This document shows, piece after piece, positions 1-10,276 of a DNA stretch of 64,000 bases. The notes beneath the pieces are model-generated. The model was not told where the DNA came from. It worked only from the letters and a program-made list of their open reading frames with translations, and did not search any database. The DNA is from Shewanella dokdonensis (GTDB lineage: Bacteria > Pseudomonadota > Gammaproteobacteria > Enterobacterales > Shewanellaceae), in contig NZ_CP074572.1 in assembly GCF_018394335.1 (NCBI RefSeq), forward strand, positions 2,356,001 to 2,420,000, read 5' to 3'. Positions within the stretch are counted from its first letter, which is position 1, and each line of letters starts with the position of its first letter. The translations under genes and the position numbers were made by a program.

Positions 1-13
1 TTCTGGCAGAAAG

Positions 14-711
14 TTATTTGATAAAAGCGAAGGCATCACCATACAGGTGAGCTTCATCTACGCCCATCTCACGGAACATCTCGCGGGCGGCACCTACCAT
101 TGGGAAACGGCCAGCGATGTAGATGTCGTACCCCACCAAACTAACAAAGTCCTGGCGTATCTGCGCCAACAACAGGTTGGTTTTACCTGACCAGTTGGCC
201 GTTGCTTGCTCGACAACTGGCACGAAGTGTAGCCAAGGATGCTGTTGTTGCCATTCCTGGGCGATACTCTGGTAATACATGGCTGCTGGTGTACGGCAAC
301 CCCAATAGAAGGTGGTTTCTAACTGTTGTCCCAGCGCGATTTGCTGCTCGATAATGCTCTTGATATAGGAAAAGCCAGTGCCGCCAGCAATCAACAGTCG
401 CGGTCGGTTGCTTTGATGGCGCAAAAGGCTTCACCCGCAGGGGCTTCAATTTCGATAGTCTCATGGTTTTGCAGTCGTTCAACGACTTGCATCGGGTAAC
501 TCTCGCTGACGGCGGCGCCAATGTGTAGCTCCAGCAGTTCACTGCCGGGCGCTGAAGCGATAGAGAATGGCCGTTTATCTTTGTCGCCCATTACAATACT
601 CAGATACTGGCCTGCGGCGAAGGTCAGCGGGGTTTGTGGACGCAGCAGCACTTGATACACGGCGTCATTAAAGGGCGTCACTTTTTCAACTTTGCAGCGA
701 ATGCTGTTCAT
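14..711 (-). CDS. fre: NAD(P)H-flavin reductase Fre (frameshifted)
   Basis: Reduces free flavins with NAD(P)H in the cytosol, supplying reduced flavin to other enzymes. The N-terminal half carries the flavin-binding barrel, with a RPFSIAS motif near residue 50. The C-terminal half carries the nucleotide-binding domain, with the LLIAGGTGFSYIKSI motif of the Fre/LuxG family. The reading frame breaks near 398-403, between ATDR and RLLIAGG; one added base (CGC to CGCC) joins the halves into about 232 residues, close to the E. coli length. The start is placed at MNSIRCKVEKV, because the longer upstream start adds a non-conserved tail. It follows ubiD by 41 bases on the same strand, the usual ubiD-fre arrangement. 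The break is probably a sequencing error. Confidence 0.9.
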
Positions 712-752
712 CGGTTTACCTTTATCTGCCGGACTTTGCCGGTTTGTCACAG

Positions 753-2234
753 TTACAGCGTGGGTGCATCATCAATGCCCAACTGCTCCCAAATTTGGTC
801 AATTTTCTGTTTTACTGCCGCATCCATTTGGATAGGCGTGCCCCATTCACGTTGGGTTTCGCCCGGCCACTTGTTAGTGGCATCCAACCCCATCTTGGAG
901 CCGAGTCCGGAAACTGGAGAAGCGAAGTCCAGATAATCAATCGGGGTGTTATCAACCAGTACGGTATCGCGGATAGGATCCATGCGGGTAGTGATGGCCC
1001 AGATCACATCTTTCCAGTCGCGGCAGTTAATGTCATCGTCTACCACCACAATAAATTTGGTATACATAAACTGGCGCAGGAACGACCAAGCGCCCATCAT
1101 CACCCGTTTGGCGTGCCCTGGATATTGCTTGCGCATGGAGATCACCGCCATGCGATAGGAACAACCTTCTGGCGGTAGATAAAAATCGACAATCTCCGGA
1201 TATTGTTTGCGCAGGATGGGCACAAACACTTCATTTAATGCCAGCCCCAACATTGCCGGTTCATCGGGTGGCCGGCCAGTATAAGTGCTGTGATAAATGG
1301 GGTCACGGCGATGAGTAATATGGGTCACGGTAAATACCGGGAAGGTATCGGTTTCGTTGTAGTAACCAGTGTGATCGCCATAAGGGCCTTCAACCGCAGT
1401 TTCCTGCGGATCAATATAACCTTCCAGTATGATTTCGCTGGTGGCTGGCACTTCCAGATCGCAACTCAGCGCTTTGGTCACTTCAGTGCGCTCGCCCCGT
1501 AGCAAACCCGCAAATGCGTACTCGCTCATGGTGTCTGGTACTGGGGTCACCGCGCCCAGAATGGTCACGGGATCGGCACCTAATGCCACCACCACCGGAT
1601 ATTTTTCTCCGGGGAATTTTTCGGTGAAATCTTTAAAATCCAGCGCGCCACCGCGGTGTGACAACCAGCGCATGATCAGCTTATTCTTGCCCAGCAACTG
1701 TTGACGGTAGATGCCGATATTCTGCCGTTTCTGCCGCGGACCTTTGGTGATGGTTAATCCCCAAGTCACTAACGGTGCCGCATCTCCAGGCCAACAGTGC
1801 TGTATTGGCAGTTGCGTCAGATCGACCTGATCGCCACTCAGCACCACTTCCTGACAAGGCGCTTTGCGTACCGATTTGGGCGGCATGTTCAATGCTTGTT
1901 TGAACAGTGGCAGTTTTTCCAGTGCATCACGAAAACCACGTGGAGGTTCCGGCTCTTTTAAAAAGCCTAAGAGTTCTCCCACTTCCCGCAATGCCAGCGG
2001 ATCTTCTTTTCCCAATGCCATTGCCACCCGTCTTGGTGTGCCAAACAGGTTCAGCAATACCGGCATGGATTTACCCACGGGGTTTTCAAATAGCAGTGCT
2101 GGCCCACCGCGGCGCAATACTCGGTCAGCGATCTCGGTCATTTCAAGATGTGGATCAACCGGATGGCTGATGCGTTTCAGTTCACCTTGCTGTTCAAGAT
2201 GATCGAGAAAACTGCGTAAATCCTTAAAACTCAT
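753..2234 (-). CDS. ubiD: 4-hydroxy-3-polyprenylbenzoate decarboxylase UbiD
   Basis: Decarboxylates the prenylated 4-hydroxybenzoate ring in ubiquinone biosynthesis, using the prenylated flavin made by UbiX. The 493-residue product is full length for the family (E. coli about 497). Family motifs are visible: ALLFENPVG near residue 47, [13 protein letters not shown] in the middle, and [15 protein letters not shown] near residue 280, which contains conserved acidic residues of the active-site region. The start [19 protein letters not shown] is the standard one. It is probably cotranscribed with fre. Confidence 0.96.
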   Translation of the reverse strand: MSFKDLRSFLDHLEQQGELKRISHPVDPHLEMTEIADRVLRRGGPALLFENPVGKSMPVLLNLFGTPRRVAMALGKEDPLALREVGELLGFLKEPEPPRGFRDALEKLPLFKQALNMPPKSVRKAPCQEVVLSGDQVDLTQLPIQHCWPGDAAPLVTWGLTITKGPRQKRQNIGIYRQQLLGKNKLIMRWLSHRGGALDFKDFTEKFPGEKYPVVVALGADPVTILGAVTPVPDTMSEYAFAGLLRGERTEVTKALSCDLEVPATSEIILEGYIDPQETAVEGPYGDHTGYYNETDTFPVFTVTHITHRRDPIYHSTYTGRPPDEPAMLGLALNEVFVPILRKQYPEIVDFYLPPEGCSYRMAVISMRKQYPGHAKRVMMGAWSFLRQFMYTKFIVVVDDDINCRDWKDVIWAITTRMDPIRDTVLVDNTPIDYLDFASPVSGLGSKMGLDATNKWPGETQREWGTPIQMDAAVKQKIDQIWEQLGIDDAPTL

Positions 2235-2405
2235 ATGGAATTAGGCCCAGCACGCAAAAATGTGATGGCGCGCACTATAGCATTTTTCTGCTGGCGAGGT
2301 AACTGCTAAGGCGAAAAGCGATGGGCAATGGGGGATTGACGGGTGCATAACCATCATGACTGGAGTAGCATGTTATTTAAGCATTAGCGGTGATAGGAGA
2401 AGGTT

Positions 2406-2888
2406 ATGTCAGCAATTCATTCGGCTAAATATCGCATCGGTCTGTTGCTGTGTGTTGCCTTAGCTGCCAGCTTTAGTTTGCCGGCCAGTGCCGGACATCG
2501 GCCGCACCCGCCCCGTTACCATCATTATCATCACAATCATCATTACAATAACTGGGGCTGGAATCTTGGGCTGAGCGCTTTATGGTTGAGTCCTTGGGTT
2601 TGGGACAACTACAGTTGGCAACAGCCCCGTTATATGGCGCCAGCAGCGCAACCGCTACGTCCTGCTTCGCCATCGGTCGCTACCACAGTAACAACTGTGC
2701 CGACGCAGGTAACAACTGGCTATCGGGTGGTGAATGTCGGCCCTCAAGGTCGTAGTGAGCTACCCGCGAATGCCAAAGTCATTCAGCAAGATGGTCGCAC
2801 ACTTTACCAATGGCAGGGACAGCTCTATCGGTTTGACTGGAATATCCAGCAGTATGTGCCTGTCGGCGATGCCTCAGCATCTGAGTGA
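2406..2888 (+). CDS. His-rich exported protein, unknown function
   Basis: 160 residues with a signal peptide (RIGLLLCVALAASFSLPASA, cleavage near residue 30). The mature protein opens with a striking run of His, Tyr and Asn residues (residues 31-48, over half His), then Trp-rich and Pro/Thr-rich stretches. It ends in a compact region with the pattern G-x-x-L-Y-x-W-x-x-x-L-Y-R-F-D-W. A GGAGAAGGTT ribosome site precedes the ATG. The C-terminal Tyr-rich part resembles small envelope proteins of unknown function (DUF6515-like), but I cannot place it firmly. The His run suggests metal binding; that is inference. It is convergent with aroQ. Confidence 0.7.
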   Translation: MSAIHSAKYRIGLLLCVALAASFSLPASAGHRPHPPRYHHYHHNHHYNNWGWNLGLSALWLSPWVWDNYSWQQPRYMAPAAQPLRPASPSVATTVTTVPTQVTTGYRVVNVGPQGRSELPANAKVIQQDGRTLYQWQGQLYRFDWNIQQYVPVGDASASE

Positions 2889-2922
2889 TATTAAGGCGGC
2901 GATGTTAAATATCGCCGCAATA

Positions 2923-3363
2923 TTATTGCTGCAAATGTTTAATCGCGGCCGCGAGAGCAAAACTGTAGCCTTGGGCACCCAAACCGACAATCACGCCTTT
3001 GGCCTTATCTGAGAGATAAGAGTGATGGCGGAAGGGTTCGCGGGCGTGGATATTGGACAGATGGATCTCAATAAAAGGTAAATCTACGCCCAGCAATGCG
3101 TCTCGTAATGCCACGCTGGTATGGGTAAAACCGCCGGGATTAATGACCACAAACGCCGCATCGGTGGCATGAATTGCATCGATCAGTTGAAACTCAGCAT
3201 TAGACTGCAGATGTTCCAGCGTAAACCCGGCATCTGATGCCTGCTGCATCAAGTCGGTGACAATATCGTTTAATGTCTGATGCCCGTAGATTTCCGGTTC
3301 CCGCCGCCCCAGCAGATTCAGATTGGGGCCGTTGAGCAGCAGTATTTTGGCTTTATCTCTCAT
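2923..3363 (-). CDS. aroQ: Type II 3-dehydroquinate dehydratase
   Basis: Converts 3-dehydroquinate to 3-dehydroshikimate in the shikimate pathway. The 146-residue product starts with [21 protein letters not shown], which carries the catalytic Arg and Tyr. It also has [17 protein letters not shown] and the [20 protein letters not shown] segment containing the catalytic His. Length and motifs are typical. In many gammaproteobacteria accB and accC follow aroQ; here the next gene downstream is the convergent His-rich protein. Confidence 0.96.
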   Translation of the reverse strand: MRDKAKILLLNGPNLNLLGRREPEIYGHQTLNDIVTDLMQQASDAGFTLEHLQSNAEFQLIDAIHATDAAFVVINPGGFTHTSVALRDALLGVDLPFIEIHLSNIHAREPFRHHSYLSDKAKGVIVGLGAQGYSFALAAAIKHLQQ

Positions 3364-3441
3364 GCGATGTCCTTGGCAATGGCAATGTCGCCAGTGGTTG
3401 ATTTCAGCAAATCCCAGGTGATTTGTCGACTCCCACTGCGG

Positions 3442-3858
3442 TTATGTGGCGATCTTCTGTTGCCGCATGGATTTGATGGCACCACGTTTCTTTTTGCTAT
3501 CGACGCGTTTTATCTGGCTGGAACGGGTCGCTTTGGTGGCAATGCGCTTTTTTTGCACGCGAGTGACACTCAGGATCAGCTCACAAAACTGCGCCAATGC
3601 TTGCTGACGGTTGTCATCTTGACTACGGCTTTGCTGGCACTTGATGATGATTTTGCCACTGGCACTGATACGGTGATCGCTCAGCTGTAACAGTTTTTGC
3701 TGATAAACTTCTGGCAACGATGAGGCGCGGATATCAAAGATCAGTTGTGCCGCGGTGGAAACTTTATTGATGTGTTGACCACCGGCACCACTGGCGCGGA
3801 TAAACTGCCAGTCTAATTCCTGTTCAGGGAGTTGTACCCGATTGGAAATTTTAATCAT
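3442..3858 (-). CDS. arfB: Peptidyl-tRNA hydrolase ArfB (YaeJ), ribosome rescue
   Basis: Rescues ribosomes stalled on mRNAs without a stop codon by hydrolysing the peptidyl-tRNA. The 138-residue product has the release-factor catalytic GGQ motif (ASGAGGQHINKVSTA, residues 23-37). Its C-terminal tail is rich in Lys and Arg (RSSQIKRVDSKKKRG...), as needed to enter the empty mRNA channel. It lacks the codon-recognition domain of true release factors. Length matches E. coli ArfB (about 140). Confidence 0.93.
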   Translation of the reverse strand: MIKISNRVQLPEQELDWQFIRASGAGGQHINKVSTAAQLIFDIRASSLPEVYQQKLLQLSDHRISASGKIIIKCQQSRSQDDNRQQALAQFCELILSVTRVQKKRIATKATRSSQIKRVDSKKKRGAIKSMRQQKIAT

Positions 3859-3987
3859 CGTCCCGTTCAGTGCAAAAAAGTGGTGAGTAAGCTGTGGGGC
3901 AGTTTATCACTAATGGTGCGATGATGCAGATCGCAACCCCCAGCCGTGACTGTTATGATGCCCAGAGTCTTTGCTGCAGGAGCGCAT

Positions 3988-4365
3988 ATGCTGTGTCAAA
4001 TCCCGGAAATTACCAAGGGCGTGATCAGTTTGTTTGTCAGCGGTCGTTTAACGGCACTGGACTATCGCACCAAGCTACAACCTGCCATCAAAAGTGCTCG
4101 CGACAACTGGGGCCAAGTGTGCCTGTATATTGAAGCCGATGTGCTGCTGGAAGGCTGGGAAACTAAGTCGTTGTCGGGTATCGGCGAAGTGCAGTTACCC
4201 AGATTTGATGCGCTGGTACTGGTTGGTGGCCCCGATTGGGTGGGCAATGCGGTGCGATTGCTTGGACCTTTTGTTGCCGGCGAGATTGCCTGGTATCCGT
4301 TGGAGCGTAAAACCGAGGCTATTCAATGGATCCACAAACGTTCGCAAGTGGTTGCGCGCGGATAA
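3988..4365 (+). CDS. SpoIIAA-like (DUF3478/STAS fold) protein
   Basis: 125 residues starting at MLCQIPEITKGVISLFVSG, chosen because a GCAGGAG ribosome site lies 5 bases upstream; a longer start at 3946 has none. The pattern I-x-x-x-V-x-G-x-L-x-x-x-D-Y, then a middle acidic strand and a final ERKTEAIQWI, fits the SpoIIAA-like family of small cytosolic proteins. The molecular role is unknown. The next gene downstream is a small lipoprotein. Confidence 0.75.
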   Translation: MLCQIPEITKGVISLFVSGRLTALDYRTKLQPAIKSARDNWGQVCLYIEADVLLEGWETKSLSGIGEVQLPRFDALVLVGGPDWVGNAVRLLGPFVAGEIAWYPLERKTEAIQWIHKRSQVVARG

Positions 4366-4433
4366 GTAGTGTGGAAATATGGCGGGCTCTGGTAAGCTAG
4401 CACCAGGATAACTGTTCAAAACAAGGAAATATT

Positions 4434-4604
4434 ATGTCCAAATTAACCATTGTTACTTTGTCTTTGCTGTTAGTAAGCCTGCTCAGTGCTTGTGCGCCAG
4501 AAGTCGGCAGTGAAGCCTGGTGCAAACAGATGAAGGAAAAGCCCTCTGGTGACTGGACGGCTAATGAAGCCAAAGATTACGCCAAACACTGCGTATTCAA
4601 ATAA
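4434..4604 (+). CDS. Small lipoprotein, DUF3012 family
   Basis: A 56-residue gene read directly from the sequence. It starts with ATG after an ACAAGGAAAT ribosome site. The N-terminus is a lipoprotein signal peptide with a lipobox ending LLSAC at residue 20. The mature part (APEVGSEAWCKQMKEK, GDWTANEAKDYAKHC) matches the conserved core I know from DUF3012, a family of tiny lipoproteins of unknown function. Two further cysteines (residues 29 and 53) could pair. TAA stop at 4602-4604. Confidence 0.85.
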   Translation: MSKLTIVTLSLLLVSLLSACAPEVGSEAWCKQMKEKPSGDWTANEAKDYAKHCVFK

Positions 4605-4616
4605 GTTTTATCCTCT

Positions 4617-5033
4617 ATGATAGTTACCGGCCGTTGGCTTTCCTGGTGTTTGGCATTACTGCTGATGCTGCAATTTGCAGTATCAGACATTGGTACTCAC
4701 CAGTTGCATGCCGGTAACAGCTACGAAGAAACACTGCAACATAGCCATTTACAGATTACCCAGCCAATTGTCGCCGTGGCCGATTGTGAACGTCATGATG
4801 GTGAACCGCTGGCGGCTGAACCATCGGCGATGCATCATCTGCCACATCAGGAGCTGCAACAGGTAGATCTGTGTCTGGACTGCCCCTGTCACGGTGGTCA
4901 TATCTCACTGCCTATACAGCCCTTGTTCGCTCATGCCTTGCTGGTTTCCCACTCACTCAGCGCAGCAATGGCCTCCTATCTGCCAGTCGCTTCTGAACCT
5001 GCTTACCGCCCTCCGATTGCTGTAATTGTCTGA
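4617..5033 (+). CDS. Exported His/Cys-rich protein next to RND metal efflux genes
   Basis: 138 residues with an N-terminal hydrophobic segment (WLSWCLALLLMLQFAVSDIG) that could be a signal peptide. The mature region is His-rich and has CLDCPCHGGH near residue 84, a likely metal-binding patch. Small proteins of this type (DUF2946-like) are often found just before heavy-metal efflux genes. Position, 12 bases after the DUF3012 gene and about 110 before the membrane fusion protein, supports a role in metal handling. No enzymatic motif was recognised. Confidence 0.65.
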   Translation: MIVTGRWLSWCLALLLMLQFAVSDIGTHQLHAGNSYEETLQHSHLQITQPIVAVADCERHDGEPLAAEPSAMHHLPHQELQQVDLCLDCPCHGGHISLPIQPLFAHALLVSHSLSAAMASYLPVASEPAYRPPIAVIV

Positions 5034-5145
5034 ACCATTTTGTCTTGGGTTAACGTCCATGTCGGACGTGGACGCGTCAGATTAATTGCAGAACAACTGC
5101 ATCATCAGCAGGCATTTCCTGTGAGCGCAGTTGCAGGAGTATTTC

Positions 5146-6245
5146 GTGATCCTTTCAAAAATTTCAACCAAGTATCAGGTGATAGTGCTGGTTATTGGGT
5201 GGCTACATTTTGCCGCTAAAGCCGATGACCACAGCGATGAACATGCACCACCATTATTAACGCTGAGTGCAGAACAGCAGCAGTTGGCGGGTATTCAGGT
5301 GGCTCCCGCCAACAGTGGTTTTAGCCCGCAGCTGGTGGCCAATGCTGTGTTACAGGTTGACCGTGAGCGCACTTTCACCTTAACACCGCAACTGGATGTG
5401 ATAGTGAAACAGCGTCATGTCGTGCCTGGGCAACAGGTGGTTATCGGCCAGCCATTATTGACGCTGAGCGGCGTTGAGGTGGCCAAGGCGCAGGCCGATT
5501 TCATCAATGCCGCCAGTAACTGGCAGCGCATCAGTGCTATGAGTGCTACGGCGATCAGCGATAGTGAGCGGCAGCGGCGCTGGTGGCTAAGGAACAGTGC
5601 CGCGCGGTACTGCAAGCGTTGCAGATGACAACCGCACAGATAGCTGCGCTGAAGGCTGATCCGACACTCATCGGCAGTTATCAACTGTTGGCACCTATCA
5701 ACGGGCGGGTACAACAGGACAACACCCGTTTAGGCGAACTGCAAGAAGCCGGTAGCGTCTTGTTGCAACTTACGGATGAATCCTCTTTGTGGGTGGTGGC
5801 AGAGATGACTCCACAGCAGTCGGCACAACTGACGCAGGCTAATGAACTGCTGGTGAGCGTCGGTGCCACTATGGCTCGCGCCAGTATCATAGGTCGGGCA
5901 CACGAGCTTTCTAGCAGTACCCGCACCGAAAGGCTGATTGCGCAACTCGATAACCGCCAGACTTATTGGCATGCCGGCCAGTTTGCCGAGGTCTTTCTGC
6001 CACAGCCAGAACAACCCGGAGTGTTATTACCCGATGCGGCGCTGAGTCGCAGCGAAGACGGTGATTGGCAGGTGTTTGTCGAAACGGCCGCAGGATTCAG
6101 GGCACAGGAAGTACAGGTACAACAGCAGCAGCGTGGGATGAATCTGGTGACGGGGATCGCGCCCGGTACGCCAGTCGTAATTGCTGGCGCATTCTTCCTG
6201 GCATCAGAACTGGCAAAGTCCGGTTTTGACGTGCACAACCACTGA
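5146..6245 (+). CDS. czcB: RND efflux membrane fusion protein, CzcB/CusB type (frameshifted)
   Basis: Periplasmic adaptor that links an inner-membrane RND pump to an outer-membrane channel. A GTG start at 5146, 6 bases after GCAGGAG, gives a signal peptide (IVLVIGWLHFAAKA). The mature part begins with a His/Asp-rich segment (DDHSDEHAP). It also has the barrel-sandwich halves VVPGQQVVIGQPLLTLSG and LLAPINGRVQQDNTRLGE. The frame breaks near 5577-5583; one added base restores VAKEQCRAVLQALQ and about 366 residues. The gene is followed directly by the RND transporter. Substrate (Co/Zn/Cd or Cu/Ag) cannot be fixed from this protein. Confidence 0.87.
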
Positions 6246-6255
6246 GGGCGGCCAT

Positions 6256-9200
6256 ATGTTATTTACCCTAATTCAACAGGCGGTGCGCAATCGTCTGTTA
6301 CTGTTGCTCGCCTTATTTGCGCTGCTGATCGCCGGGATTGTGGTGGTGCCCAAGCTGAATCTGGACGCATTTCCTGATGTGTCTAACGTGCAGGTTACGG
6401 TCAATACCGAGGCCGAAGGCTTAGCCGCTGAAGAGGTGGAAAAACTCATCAGTTACCCGGTGGAGTCCAGCATGTATTCGCTGCCGGATGTGACTGAAGT
6501 GCGTTCGTTGTCGCGCACCGGGCTGTCAGTGGTGACTGTGGTCTTTGCCGAAGGCACCGATATTTATTTCGCCAGACAGCAGGTATTCGAACAGTTAGCA
6601 ACGGCTAGAACCTTGATCCCCGCTGGGCTGGGAACCCCAGAGATTGGCCCCAACACCTCAGGACTCGGCCAAGTATATCAGTATGTGCTGCGGGCAACGC
6701 CAGCAAGTGGGGTGGACGCCGCACAGTTACGCAGTCTCAATGATTACTTGGTGAAACTGTTGTTGATGCCGGTTGCTGGCGTTACTGATGTGTTGTCGTT
6801 CGGTGGCGAGGTCCGCCAGTATCAGGTGCGGGTCGATGCCAACAAACTGCGAGCATATCATTTGAGTTTGGCGCAATTACAGCAGACGTTGGAGGAGAGT
6901 AACCGCAATGCGGGTGGCTGGTTTATGCCCCGAGGTGAAGAACAGTTAGTGGTGCGTGGTTATGGCTTGTTACCCGCGGGAACCGCAGGTTTGGCAGCCA
7001 TTGCCTCGATTCCTGTCGCCGAACGTGACGGCACCCCAATCACTGTGGCGGATGTGGCGACCGTCGATTTTGGTGGCGAAATCCGTGTAGGCGCCGTCAC
7101 TATGACTCGCCGGGCAGATAATGGTGCGATCGAGCCCCTTGGTGAAGTGGTGGCTGGCGTGGTGCTAAAACGCATGGGCGCGAATACCAAGGCCACCATT
7201 GACGATTTGGTCGCCAGAGAGCAACTGCTTCGTCAGGCGTTGCCACCCGGTGTTAGCTTTGAGGTGTTTTATGATCAGTCTGAACTGGTCAAGAAAGCGG
7301 TAACGACAGTTGTCGATGCATTGTTACTAGCATTTTTATTGATCATCGTGATTCTGGCGCTGTTTTTGGTGAATCTGCGTGCCACCTTGCTGGTGCTGAT
7401 CTCTATTCCGGTATCCATCTTACTGGCATTGCTGGTCATGGCGTATTTTGGGGTATCTGCCAATCTGATGTCTCTCGGCGGACTGGCGATTGCCATCGGC
7501 ATGTTGGTCGATGGTTCGGTGGTGATGGTCGAGAATATCTTCAAACGTCTCTCGCAGTCCTCCGCGTCACCCGCAATGTCTGCATCGGCCAGTTTGCCTG
7601 CTGACAGTATTAGCTCCTGTGTCTTGCAGGCGGCAAAAGAAGTCTGTCGTCCGGTATTTTTTGCCACGGCCATCATCATTGTGGTGTTTGCCCCTTTGTT
7701 TGCTCTGCAAGGTGTTGAAGGCAAATTATTTCAACCTATGGCGATCAGCATTATGTTGGCAATGCTGTCGGCGTTGCTGGTGGCGTTGTTGGTCGTCCCG
7801 GCGATGGCGGTATTGCTATTTCGGCGTGGTGTAAAAGTACGTACTAGTCCATTGCTGGCGTTACTGACACCAAGTTACCAAAAGTGTTTGTTGCGGGTAA
7901 TGCAACGCCCCAAAACCACATTGATGGCGGCGTTACTGCTGTTGTTGGGCTGTTTGGCATTGTTACCGCAGTTGGGCACCGAGTTTGTTCCAGAACTGGA
8001 AGAGGGCACTATTAACCTGCGGGTGACATTGGCACCGACTGCCAGTTTAGCGACCGCACTACAAGTGGCACCGCAGTTAGAAAAAATGCTACTGGAATTT
8101 CCAGAGGTGGAATATGCGTTGTCGCGTATCGGTGCCCCAGAACTCGGCGGCGACCCAGAGCCAGTCAGCAATATTGAAATCTATATCGGCCTTAAACCGA
8201 TATCTGAGTGGCGTTCAGCAGCCGATCGCCCGTCATTGCAACGACTGATGGAACAGCGACTCAATGCCTTTCCAGGACTGCTGCTGACTTTCTCGCAACC
8301 GATAGCAACGCGGGTGGATGAGTTGCTGTCTGGGGTCAAATCGCAGTTGGCGATTAAGCTGTTCGGGCCGGATTTGACTGTGTTGGCCAGTAAAGGGCAG
8401 CAGTTGGCGGCGTTGGTGGAACAGGTGCCAGGTGCGGTAGATGTTGCACTGGAGCAGGTCAGTGGCGAGGCGCAGTTGGTGGTGCGTCCCAAACGGGAGT
8501 TGCTGGGGCGATATGGTATCAGCGTGGCTGAGATTATGACCTTGGTTAGCACTGGTGTGGGCGGTAGTAGTGCCGGGCAGATCATTGATGGTAATGCGCG
8601 CTATGACATCAATTTACGTCTGGCCGCCGCCTATCGTAGTAGCCCTGATGCTCTGGCAGATTTGCAGTTGGCTGCAAGCAATGGTGCTGTAGTGCGCTTA
8701 GGGGAAGTGGCCGACATTGATGTGGAGCTGTCGCCGCCGAATATCCGCCGCGATGATGTACAGCGGCGGGTAGTGGTGCAGGCCAATGTAGCGGGAAGAG
8801 ACATGGGGTCTGTAGTCGCGGATATTTATGCCTTGGTGCCTAAAGCCGAGTTGCCCCCGGTTACACCGTGGTGGTTGGCGGACAATATGAAAATCAGCTA
8901 CGGGCGCAACAACGTCTGACATTCGTGGTGCCGTTATCTGTGGTACTGATTGCACTATTGCTATATTTTTCATTCGGTAGTGTCTGGCAGGTGGGGCTGA
9001 TCATGGCCAATGTGCCGTTGGCGCTCATTGGTGGCGTGTTGGCACTCTGGTTGAGTAACACTTATTTGTCAGTCCCCAGTGCTATTGGGTTTATCACCTT
9101 GTTTGGGGTGGCGGTACTCAATGGTGTGGTATTGGTGGATGCGATCAATCAACGACGTGAGGCTGGCGAGGCGTTGTCACAGGCCGTTTATGAGGGAACG

Positions 9201-9410
9201 GTTGCGCGACTGCGCCCGGTTTTGATGACGGCAATGACATCTGCCTTGGGGCTGATACCTATTCTGTTCTCTGCCGGTATCGGCAGTGAAATTCAACGGC
9301 CCTTAGCCATCGTGGTATTGGGCGGATTGTTGAGTTCAACTGCACTGACGTTGCTGGTATTGCCAACCCTTTATCTGGCGCTTTATCGCTGGCGTGCACG
9401 GCCGCAATAA
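6256..9410 (+). CDS. czcA: Heavy-metal efflux RND transporter, CzcA/CusA family (frameshifted)
   Basis: Inner-membrane proton/metal antiporter of the HME-RND class. The ATG at 6256 replaces a longer upstream start and gives the typical N-terminus (LLALFALLIAGIVVVPKLNLDAFPDVSNVQV). The transmembrane motif GMLVDGSVVMVEN near residue 415 matches the HME signature region. Residues before it are AIAIG rather than the DFG seen in CzcA proper, so the metal is uncertain. The frame breaks at a run of five C at 8854-8858. A sixth C restores GYTVVVGGQYENQLRAQQRL and about 1051 residues, normal for the family. The last transmembrane block (FITLFGVAVLNGVVLVDAIN) is intact. No outer-membrane channel gene accompanies the pair. 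Confidence 0.92.
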
Positions 9411-9536
9411 TCCCTGCCGTCGCCGACAGTTACACTGGTGGCTGTTGGCGACTGTACATGGCAAACCGGGCTTGTTCGTGGTCAAATAGGCGTTGGGCAG
9501 CAGCATTGCATATAAGCGGATAAGCAGGGAAAACAG

Positions 9537-10276
9537 ATGGATATAGCAAGCTGGTTCAATATCAGTAACACGCTGGTCAATATTCCCATTGGGGCTGGCT
9601 ATGCCATGTCATGGATTGAGGCGGTCGGAACCGTGTTCGGCTTATTGTGTATCTGGTTTGCCAGCCAAGAAAAGACTATCAATTATCTGTTCGGCTTAAT
9701 CAACGTCAGTCTGTTCGCGATGATTTTTTCCAAATCCAGCTTTATGGCTTGCTATTGCTGCAACTGTTTTTCTTCTGCGCCAATGTTTACGGCTGGTACG
9801 CTTGGACGCATCCGGCCGGGCAACAGGGCCAGCTATTACAGGTGCGCTGGCTGCCACGCCGCAAGTTGCTACTGACAAGTGTGCTGGTGTGTATCGCAGT
9901 TATCGCCCTGACCATGTATATCGACCCGGTGTTTTTCCGCTTGGCTCATTGGAGTGTTGCCGGGCTGCAGTGGTTAGGTATCACCGTACCATTACCTGAA
10001 TTACAACCCGATCCATTCCCGTTCTGGGATGCCATGGTTACCGTCTTGTCTGTGGTGGCACAAGTGCTGATGACCCGTAAATATGTAGAAAACTGGATTT
10101 TATGGGTGTTGATCAACCTGGTTAGTATCGGGATTTATACCGCGCAGGGGGTTTATGCCATGGCGATTGAATACACTATCTTGTTGTTTATCGCGGCTAA
10201 CGGTACCCGAGAATGGATAGCCTCAGCACGTAGCAATGGCAGTGCACACGGCTTTGCCAGAGGCGCATCAATATGA
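9537..10276 (+). CDS. pnuC: Nicotinamide riboside transporter PnuC (frameshifted)
   Basis: Inner-membrane facilitator of nicotinamide riboside uptake for NAD salvage. After adding one T to the run at 9724-9729 the protein is about 246 residues with seven to eight hydrophobic segments. It has PnuC features: AMSWIEAVGTVFGLLCIWFA near residue 25, FFCANVYGWYAW in the middle, and ENWILWVLINLVSIGIY near the C-terminus. The break is probably a homopolymer sequencing error. The stop overlaps the start of the nucleoside phosphorylase gene by 4 bases, so the two are translationally coupled. Confidence 0.88.

Noticed and set aside
744..2202. Long open frames opposite ubiD
   Set aside because: They are shadows on the complementary strand of a strongly conserved gene.
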